In this document: positions 1 through 5,869 of the stretch, piece by piece | How positions within the stretch are numbered: position 1 is the stretch's first letter | Layout: the number at the start of each line of letters is the position of its first letter | Source: an uncultured Verrucomicrobiota bacterium | GTDB lineage: Bacteria; Verrucomicrobiota; Kiritimatiellia; RFP12; UBA1067 | DNA: 8,122 nt | NCBI GenBank assembly: GCA_945947925.1 | Contig: CAMEZU010000070.1 | Span: 1-8,122, forward strand | Direction: 5' to 3' | Made by a program: the position numbers and the translations under genes | The notes under the pieces: model-generated | Told to the model about the DNA's origin: nothing | The model's database searches: none | The model's input: the letters and a program-made list of their open reading frames with translations, nothing else

Positions 1-22
1 GACGTATCCGTTTCGGCCGCAT

Positions 23-45
23 CTGCCGCTGTGGGATCGCGGCAG
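23..45. terminator. 7-bp-stem hairpin in the 3' flank of the GH20 gene
   Basis: CTGCCGC (23-29) and GCGGCAG (39-45) are exact reverse complements around a 9-nt loop, about 53 nt past the GH20 stop. A second pairing, AGGCGGT (44-50) with ACCGCCT (79-85), lies between it and the stop. No U-run follows on the minus strand, so the terminator call is weak. Nothing else in 1-98 is convincing. Confidence 0.25.
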
Positions 46-98
46 GCGGTGAGGCTGGCTCGAACACCTCGCATTGAGACCGCCTCGCGCGGATTACC

Positions 99-1496
99 CT
101 ATTTTCTGAGTGATTTGAGAACTTCCTGGTGCGCTTCGAAGGAACGCGGTGGCTTCTCGCCGCGCCACATCTTTTCGGAGAGGACTCCGCAGACGTTCTC
201 GATCGTTTCTTTGAGGTCTTTGTAGGTATAGCCGTTGTGCTTCGGTCCGATCATGTCGTTCCAGCACGCCCAGGACGCGCCGAGGAAATGGGGGTTCTCG
301 GGATCGATTGTATCGGGACCGATCACGTTCGGCTGCCAGTTCTCCCACAGTCCCTTGAGGTTGCGGTCCATGCGGTAGTAGTTCGCGGTCGGGACGAGAT
401 AGAGCTGACGGTCGAAGGTGTTGATGATGTCATAGCCGAGATCGATCGATTCTTTTGCACGGCCCCAGTCCATGCTCCAGATATTCATCTGCACGCCCTC
501 GGAGCGCACCGGCGTCTTGCCGGGCTTGCGGCGCAAGGAGCCCCAGACGCGCGGCGTGTACTTGCGGGACTGGACGTGTCCGAGGAGTCCGTCCACGAAA
601 CGACGATATGACTCGGCGCTCCCGAAGAACTCGTCCGATCCGATGTGGACCACGGGGCAGTCCGCGAAGACGGCTCGCTTCTTGCCCTTCTCGGCAAGAA
701 GATACTCGTCGAAGAGCTCGCCCGCGAACTTGAGCGTCTCTGGATTGGCGGCGTCCATCATCTCGCAACGGCGCTCGGGATGGTGCGGCATCGGTCCCTG
801 ATAGATGAGGTCGGGCCTCACGCGCGTCAGGGCGAGGGCATGGCCGGGCATGTCGAATTCGGGAACGATGTTGACGCCCTTCTTCTTTGCATACGCGACG
901 AGTTCCATAAAATCCTTCTTCGTGTAGCTGATGTCCTTTGCCGTAAGGCCCTTCAGCTTCGACTCGAGGCGGAAGGCCGCATAGCTTTCCTTGAACGGAT
1001 CCTTGCCCTGCTTCACATAGTCCTCATGCCAGATGTAGTTGTCGTTGAGGTGCAGCTGGAGGTCGTTCATCTTGTAGGAGGCCATGATGTCAACGACCTC
1101 GTAAAGGAACTCGATCGGCACGGGAAGCCGTCCGACATCGAACACAAAGCCGCGCACCCGATACTTAGGGACGTCAGTAATCTTGCCCTGCGGCAGATTC
1201 CCGCCCGAGGTCTTCACCATCTGCTTCAGGGTCTGCGCAGCGTAGAAGAGTCCCGTTTGGGTGGCCGCCGTGATGCGGATCTTGCGCGGTCCGATGTCAA
1301 TCGTGTAGCCCTCGGTGCCGAGGTCCTTAGCCGCCTTGTCGAGCTTCGTCTCTACGATACGCTTGACGTCCGCCGGAAGCTTCAGCACGCCATTTCCCGA
1401 CTCCCACCGTGTCACTTCAGGCACGGTCGCCGGCTTTTCTAGGGCAAGGAGCGAGAATGTTGCGAGACAGGATACGGCAAAGATAAGTTTTTTCAT
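99..1496 (-). CDS. Secreted GH20 beta-hexosaminidase-like enzyme (DspB/lacto-N-biosidase-like branch)
   Basis: This complete 465-residue exported glycosidase is expected to cleave beta-linked GlcNAc or GalNAc by substrate-assisted catalysis. MKKLIFAVSCLATFSLLA is a signal peptide. Residues about 20-110 fit the GH20b alpha/beta domain (RITAATQTGLFYAAQTLKQ). The TIM barrel starts at VRGFVFDVGRLPVP and includes KMNDLQLHLNDN, IVPEFDMPGHALALTRVRPDL and VVHIGSDEFFG, whose D288-E289 is the catalytic pair. Further on are GVQMNIWSMDW, a probable N-acetyl-contacting Tyr (Y366) in QLYLVP, and GASWACWNDM. The HLNDN motif, the RLESK...GLTAKD insert and ENWQPN resemble the dispersin B/LnbB-like branch more than classical chitobiases, so lacto-N-biose release cannot be excluded. 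It is the last recognisable gene of the block, 142 bp after the giant gene. No extra carbohydrate-binding module is present. The family call is firm; the substrate is not. Confidence 0.93.
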   Translation of the reverse strand: MKKLIFAVSCLATFSLLALEKPATVPEVTRWESGNGVLKLPADVKRIVETKLDKAAKDLGTEGYTIDIGPRKIRITAATQTGLFYAAQTLKQMVKTSGGNLPQGKITDVPKYRVRGFVFDVGRLPVPIEFLYEVVDIMASYKMNDLQLHLNDNYIWHEDYVKQGKDPFKESYAAFRLESKLKGLTAKDISYTKKDFMELVAYAKKKGVNIVPEFDMPGHALALTRVRPDLIYQGPMPHHPERRCEMMDAANPETLKFAGELFDEYLLAEKGKKRAVFADCPVVHIGSDEFFGSAESYRRFVDGLLGHVQSRKYTPRVWGSLRRKPGKTPVRSEGVQMNIWSMDWGRAKESIDLGYDIINTFDRQLYLVPTANYYRMDRNLKGLWENWQPNVIGPDTIDPENPHFLGASWACWNDMIGPKHNGYTYKDLKETIENVCGVLSEKMWRGEKPPRSFEAHQEVLKSLRK

Positions 1497-1501
1497 GATG
1501 A

Positions 1502-1506
1502 CCTCC
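1502..1506 (-). promoter_or_regulatory. Ribosome binding site of the GH20 gene (decides the start)
   Basis: The minus strand reads GGAGG, 5 nt before the ATG at 1496. The same frame stays open upstream to an ATG at 1718 inside the giant gene. The strong site here and the signal peptide that follows place the true start at 1496. Confidence 0.85.
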
Positions 1507-1540
1507 AACATTTGACATGTGCAAAGCGCATCGGCAGTCA

Positions 1541-1578
1541 TTCGACCATGCTCCCCGCACAACAGAGGCATGGTCGAA
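1541..1578. promoter_or_regulatory. Perfect 11-bp inverted repeat upstream of the GH20 gene
   Basis: TTCGACCATGC (1541-1551) and GCATGGTCGAA (1568-1578) are exact reverse complements separated by 16 nt. They lie 45-82 nt upstream of the GH20 start. They could form an RNA hairpin in the leader or intercistronic transcript, or a DNA operator for a dimeric regulator. There is no U-run beside it. I could not recognise a convincing -35/-10 pair in the spacer. Confidence 0.4.
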
Positions 1579-1611
1579 CTGAAGACCGGGCGATTCCAGC
1601 CTTGGGCAGCG

Positions 1612-1633
1612 CCCGGCGTGAGGTCACGCCGGG
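1612..1633. terminator. Perfect 10-bp-stem hairpin just after the giant gene's stop
   Basis: CCCGGCGTGA and TCACGCCGGG flank two bases (GG), an exact inverted repeat that starts 5 nt after the giant gene's stop on the minus strand. The very GC-rich stem suits a terminator or RNA-stabilising 3' end. On the minus strand no U-run follows it; a short TTTT follows only in the plus direction. It may therefore be a factor-dependent or partial terminator, a processing site or an operator. Confidence 0.4.
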
Positions 1634-1638
1634 TACTT

Positions 1639-4600
1639 TTAGCGAATCGAGATCGTGAAGAACTTCGGCACCGTGCGGTAGACCGTCTGACCTTCTGTCT
1701 CGGCATCCTTCGACGCAATCATCCAACCACGCGCCGTGGTGACGACCTTCGCCGCATCAACCGTCGACGACAGCTGAACCTGCGCACCCGGCCGGAGGTC
1801 GATCTTGGCGTTGGCGTTGCCAAGGAGGTCCTGCGTCAAAACAAGCTTCGCCGTCGTCGCACCTTCAGCCGGCGCAACCTGAAGCTTCGTCGCGTTGCGA
1901 AGGCCAACGGGACCATCAATCGTCGCCGTGCCGCTCACCGTGAACACCTGATTCTGGAAGATGTCGAGAATCGACGTATAGCCGCCGTTCGCCGAACCCG
2001 TACCGGTGATGCGCGCGCCATCGAAGAGATTGATGACGTTGTTGCCGCCCTCAGCCGAGAGCGTCTGGCGGAACGACCCGCAATCCAGCGTGCCGTAGAG
2101 GTTGAGGGCGAAGTCGTTCGACGTCGAATACGGAATCATGTCGCCGCCCTGGAGGACGAGCGTCGTACCCGACTTGATCGTCACCTCGCCATGGAGGCAG
2201 CGGTTGTTGTTGGCGAGCTTCACCGCCTTCGCGCAATCAAGCTCAAGGCCCTGGATGTGCGTACCCGAAACAATGACCGTACCGTTACGCTGGAACGGCT
2301 TCGTGATCTTCAGTCCGACCTTCGGCTTCGAGTTGTCGTTCTCGATTGCGAAAGTCGTGGAATAGGCTGCACCATACGAGCTCGTGTGATACTTCACATC
2401 GAAGAGCACGTAATTGACATCGGCCTCGGCGTACTGCTTGATGTTGATCGTATTGGAAAACCCGCCTGTCATCACCATGCCGCAGTTACCACCGATGATC
2501 TTCGAACCCGCGTAGAGGTTAAGAACATTGCGGCCATCCGAGTTCGAGTCGTACCACGTCGCCTCCGTGAGGTCGAGCGTACCGTAAACGTTCAGAACAA
2601 CGGTGTTGGCAATCGCATTATCCTCCGTGAACTTGATCGTTGCACCCTTGCGGATCGTGATTGTGCCACCGAGCGAACCTGCCGACAAGGTCAGCGTGCC
2701 GTCTGTAACCTCAACCGTACCCGAGTTCGCAATCTTACCGGCGGATGTCGTAGCACCCGTCGTTGTCAGCGTAACTCCCGTCTGTACGGTGATCGGATTG
2801 GCGATGATGCCGCTCACGGAAACCACCGAATCGGACTGAGGAACAATCGTAACCGTCGAATCCGACGAAGCACCATCTGCATAAACGATATTGACGTTAC
2901 CGAAGACGTTAACCGTCGTAACATCCGTCGGAAACGCCGCGTCAATCGTCAGAGTTATGGCGTTCTCCGGATCGTCATTCTTCACCGAAGCCACACCCGT
3001 CCATGAAGAATTCCATCCAGAGACATTCGACGTCGTCTTTACTGTCTGCGTAGCCAGCTTGAGCGTAATCGTTCCCGCTGTGGAATCAAGCACGATGTCA
3101 TCAGCATCCACTTCATTCTCGTCGACAACAAACGTCAGTCCTTCAATCGTCGTCATCGCAGTGTTGAGAACGACTGCTCCATCCGCCTTCTCCTCACCCT
3201 TCGCCGTCACCTTCACCGTCGCATTTTCCGCGAAGACAAGCTTCGGTTCACGATAGCTCTGACCGAGCGAGACTTCGCTCTTCGTAAAGACGAGCGTGCC
3301 CGTTCCCGTGCAGGCGTTGGCGATCGTCACCTGATCCGTGGACTCATCGAGCGTGACCTTGCCTTCGGCGACGTTGAGCGTGTGAAGCGTACCACCCTTC
3401 ATGAGCTCGAGTTCGCCCGCGCCGTATTTCGCAAGCGTCGCGTTGTTGTTGCTCAGGTTCACGCGAACAGGCGTTTCCATGCGGAGCTTCGCGTTCGCGC
3501 CAACAAAGATTGCCAAGCCGCGCGTATTATCCGATGCGAGCAGGAACTCGCTGTCACCCTCCTGGCGAATGATCGCCGGATCGTTCGTCTTGTCGTCCGT
3601 ATAATCCGGCACATAGATCTGAGCCGTGTTCTTATCGGTACCGCCATGCCAACGGAAGCGCCCCTCATTCGCGCTCGTGTCACGATCATAGGCAAAAGTC
3701 ATGAGCGAGCCCGGCTCAAGCAGGAGACGCTGACGATAGAAGAACGTCGTGGATTCGCTCTGGATAAAGTTCAGTGTACCACCCTTGTTGACGCGAATGA
3801 CCGCGCCCCCGTTCGCGCCGCCCGACCAGCCGCTGATGTCCTTCGCCGTGAAATCAAGAACCGCACCGGCTTTGACGAGAATGGTCGGATCGGCATTCGA
3901 GTGACCTGTCGCAAAGAGCTGCGAGTTTGCATTGCCGTAGCTCATCCTGTGCGTGCCGCTCGCGAAGATGAGATGCGATTTCATTTCCGCACCGACGGAC
4001 ACGCCATAGTTAAGCGTCACGCCGTTTTCCGCCGTGCCCTCGAACGTGTAGGTGCTGCCGGAAAGGCGAATCGACGCCAGCGTCGCCGCCGAAAGCTCAA
4101 TCGGCGCTTCCGTCGCATCGAAGAGATACTTGATCGTCGCCGTGCCGCGGACGGTCGGAAGATTGTCGGACGTGCACTTGATCGTGACTGTCTTGCCCTC
4201 GCCGTTGACCTCAATGTAGCCTGGTGAGGCGTTACCCATCGCAATCGTGCAGTCGGCAGTCGCCGTAAGAATAGCCTTAGCTCCGTCCTGCCACGTCGCT
4301 CCGCCGTCCCACTGAATCGCGGAGAAGTCGGTATCGGCCCCAATTGTCGCAGTGAACTTATCGGTGCTCATCTGGGCGACGGCGACAAAACTGATGGAAA
4401 CGAGGCCATCTCCGTCCGCTCCATTACCCATGTTATGCTTGTAGACAATCGTACCGTCCGCCGACGGCTTAACGCCCTTCATACGAACAACCATAATTCC
4501 ATCAGGCGCCGCATTGATGTTGTCCCCAGCCTCAAACGCTTGGTACCTGTTGGCAACGGTCGTGTTCGTGCCTGCCCGCGTCACGACATACTCAAGCGAA

Positions 4601-5823
4601 TCGACCGAGGTGAATCCGGACTCCTCGACCTTGATTCCGCTTGCCTTATCCGCGCCGTTGCTGCTCTTAGCGGCGATGCCTACGTAGACGACATACTTCT
4701 CGCCCGTCGTTAGACCGGAGATTGTCGCCGTGCCCGTGGCACGTGCGCCATGAGCCATGCCGGACTTGATGACCGCGTCAGGAATCGAACCCGTCAGACC
4801 CAGTGAGGTCGCGATTTCCTCAGCCAGCGAGGCATGTTTCACACCCTTGATGTCAACATACTCACCCTCTGCAATCGTATCCGTGGAGCATACGGCAAAC
4901 GATCCTTTGATGTTGCCTCCGCTGCACGTGAGTTTAAAACGAGGGGAGGTCGTTGCCGACGGAACATTGTCAATGCTCGCGCCGCCTTCCTGCGTATAAT
5001 TGTACCATCCTTCCGCATCCGCACTGGTATTGGTCTTGAAATTCGCGAGCAGAACGGGGACAGACGGAAGTTCCTCAAGCGCGCTGGTGAGCATCTCCGG
5101 CGTCACGACCTGATTGTAGAGGCGCACCTCTTCAATCGTCATACCCGGGCGATGAAATGTGCCGATCGCCGAAACCGTGCCGCCGATCTTAATGGCGCTG
5201 AAGTTCTGCGCCGCATATTTATGACCCTGCTGATAGGCAACCGAGGTAAACGTCGGATAACTTGCCGCTGGGGCGAACGACAGACGCGTACCGGTGTTCT
5301 CGCCATCGTCACGGTTCATCGAGACGAGCACATAACCGGCGGCGGGCATTGCATACGTCGGCGAGGTCAGGTTCTGCGTACCACCATTATTCGACGTCAC
5401 ATTCGCAGAAAGGCCGACATTGAGGCCGTTGTCGTTCGCATACACGACTTCTTCGTACGACCCCCAAGTGGTCGCGATGAAGCTGTTATTGCCAAGAGAA
5501 GCGCAATCATAACCCGAGTACTTGATCAGAATCGAAAGCGCCCGGCCCGTGTAGGCATTTTCACCCCAGGAGATCTTGATGCCTTCGTTGGCCGTCGTGC
5601 TCGATTTCGCAGTCTTGCCGACTCCACGTGCAAATGATCCCCCCGTACCGGCGGTCATCGTGAACTTGGCACCTTCCGTGCCCTCGGCACCGCCCTTTGC
5701 ACCCGCTGCCAGGGTCGTCCACTGGGCCATCGGCGTTGGCATTGCGGCCCAGACGGACATCAACACCATTGTCGCCATTACAGAGACCAAGAATCGCATC
5801 CTGTTTCTTAATGTTTTCATCAT
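1639..5823 (-). CDS. Giant secreted LamG plus beta-solenoid repeat protein, function unknown
   Basis: This 1394-residue protein matches no enzyme family I recognise. A signal peptide is clear: KTLRNRMR, then a hydrophobic stretch to VWAA (cleavage near residue 27). Residues about 90-250 look like a LamG/concanavalin A-like jelly roll, ending in the typical MTIEEVRLYNQVVTPEML. Residues about 258-480 are a beta-rich region (TATISGLTTGEKYVVYVG) that I cannot assign. Residues about 488-1360 are a long Thr/Gly/Asn-rich solenoid. One segment (797-825, LAKYGAGELELMKGGTL...) resembles the autotransporter-associated beta-strand repeat (PATR), and there are two related ~90-residue repeats near the end. 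The last ~34 residues (GWMIAS...FFTISIR) form a short distinct tail. No autotransporter barrel, SLH, LPXTG or PEP-CTERM signal is seen. Local GC looks lower than in the flanking enzyme genes. Its position between fucosidases and a hexosaminidase suggests an extracellular adhesin, glycan-binding or scaffold role; this is inference. Confidence 0.88.
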   Translation of the reverse strand: MMKTLRNRMRFLVSVMATMVLMSVWAAMPTPMAQWTTLAAGAKGGAEGTEGAKFTMTAGTGGSFARGVGKTAKSSTTANEGIKISWGENAYTGRALSILIKYSGYDCASLGNNSFIATTWGSYEEVVYANDNGLNVGLSANVTSNNGGTQNLTSPTYAMPAAGYVLVSMNRDDGENTGTRLSFAPAASYPTFTSVAYQQGHKYAAQNFSAIKIGGTVSAIGTFHRPGMTIEEVRLYNQVVTPEMLTSALEELPSVPVLLANFKTNTSADAEGWYNYTQEGGASIDNVPSATTSPRFKLTCSGGNIKGSFAVCSTDTIAEGEYVDIKGVKHASLAEEIATSLGLTGSIPDAVIKSGMAHGARATGTATISGLTTGEKYVVYVGIAAKSSNGADKASGIKVEESGFTSVDSLEYVVTRAGTNTTVANRYQAFEAGDNINAAPDGIMVVRMKGVKPSADGTIVYKHNMGNGADGDGLVSISFVAVAQMSTDKFTATIGADTDFSAIQWDGGATWQDGAKAILTATADCTIAMGNASPGYIEVNGEGKTVTIKCTSDNLPTVRGTATIKYLFDATEAPIELSAATLASIRLSGSTYTFEGTAENGVTLNYGVSVGAEMKSHLIFASGTHRMSYGNANSQLFATGHSNADPTILVKAGAVLDFTAKDISGWSGGANGGAVIRVNKGGTLNFIQSESTTFFYRQRLLLEPGSLMTFAYDRDTSANEGRFRWHGGTDKNTAQIYVPDYTDDKTNDPAIIRQEGDSEFLLASDNTRGLAIFVGANAKLRMETPVRVNLSNNNATLAKYGAGELELMKGGTLHTLNVAEGKVTLDESTDQVTIANACTGTGTLVFTKSEVSLGQSYREPKLVFAENATVKVTAKGEEKADGAVVLNTAMTTIEGLTFVVDENEVDADDIVLDSTAGTITLKLATQTVKTTSNVSGWNSSWTGVASVKNDDPENAITLTIDAAFPTDVTTVNVFGNVNIVYADGASSDSTVTIVPQSDSVVSVSGIIANPITVQTGVTLTTTGATTSAGKIANSGTVEVTDGTLTLSAGSLGGTITIRKGATIKFTEDNAIANTVVLNVYGTLDLTEATWYDSNSDGRNVLNLYAGSKIIGGNCGMVMTGGFSNTINIKQYAEADVNYVLFDVKYHTSSYGAAYSTTFAIENDNSKPKVGLKITKPFQRNGTVIVSGTHIQGLELDCAKAVKLANNNRCLHGEVTIKSGTTLVLQGGDMIPYSTSNDFALNLYGTLDCGSFRQTLSAEGGNNVINLFDGARITGTGSANGGYTSILDIFQNQVFTVSGTATIDGPVGLRNATKLQVAPAEGATTAKLVLTQDLLGNANAKIDLRPGAQVQLSSTVDAAKVVTTARGWMIASKDAETEGQTVYRTVPKFFTISIR
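1909..2190 (-). repeat. Protein-level internal repeat, copy 2 (residues about 1212-1305 of the giant protein)
   Basis: The unit opens with GEVTIKSGTTLVL, continues with LNLYGTLDC and NVINLFDGARITG, and ends near GGYTSILDI. Matched positions with copy 1 include LN-[VL]-YGTLD and NV-[LI]-NL-[YF]-x-G-x-[KR]-I-x-G. The DNA copies are not obviously identical, so the duplication is not recent. Confidence 0.65.
2395..2667 (-). repeat. Protein-level internal repeat, copy 1 (residues about 1053-1143 of the giant protein)
   Basis: The unit opens with GTITIRKGATIKF, continues with LNVYGTLDL and NVLNLYAGSKIIG, and ends near GGFSNTINI. It aligns by eye with copy 2, which starts about 160 residues later. 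The pattern suggests a duplicated solenoid module. Confidence 0.65.
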
Positions 5824-5832
5824 GTTTTCTTT

Positions 5833-5838
5833 CCCCTC
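5833..5838 (-). promoter_or_regulatory. Ribosome binding site of the giant solenoid gene
   Basis: The minus strand reads GAGGGG, 9 nt before the first of two consecutive ATG codons (5823 and 5820). The spacing favours the first ATG. It sits in a purine-rich 46-bp spacer after the GH29 stop. I see no hairpin there, so readthrough from GH29 is expected. Confidence 0.65.
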
Positions 5839-5869
5839 TTTGTGTTGTTAAATCGTCCTTCCGAGTCCA

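Noticed and set aside
1..52. Tail of a convergent plus-strand gene ending TGA at 50-52 (ending HLPLWDRGRR)
   Set aside because: Only 16 codons are visible; equally open frames exist in other phases, so no preference is justified.
49..72. tRNA T-arm-like stretch (GTGAGG...TCGAA...CCTCGC)
   Set aside because: No acceptor, D or anticodon arms could be fitted around it.
1..74. Possible next minus-strand gene starting ATG at 74 with GAGG 8 nt upstream (begins MRGVRASLTACRD)
   Set aside because: Only 24 codons are visible with no recognisable motif, and a hairpin sits inside it. It could be real but cannot be supported from this window.
1467..1496. Lipoprotein signal in GH20 (Cys at residue 10)
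   Set aside because: The Cys is inside the hydrophobic core too near the N-terminus and the preceding residues do not make a good lipobox; a standard signal peptidase site fits better.
1511..1525. Near-palindrome TTTGACATGTGCAAA and a TTGACA hexamer just upstream of the GH20 start
   Set aside because: The symmetry is imperfect, the TTGACA is on the strand opposite to the gene, and it lies too close to the start codon to serve as a -35 for GH20.
1497..1718. Upstream extension of the GH20 frame to an ATG at 1718
   Set aside because: The extension is basic, not secretion-like, overlaps the 3' end of the giant gene, and a strong GGAGG plus signal peptide start at 1496.
1519..3006. A 495-codon plus-strand open frame antisense to the giant gene
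   Set aside because: The product is extremely Arg-rich and featureless and overlaps a clearly coding gene; a codon-bias shadow.
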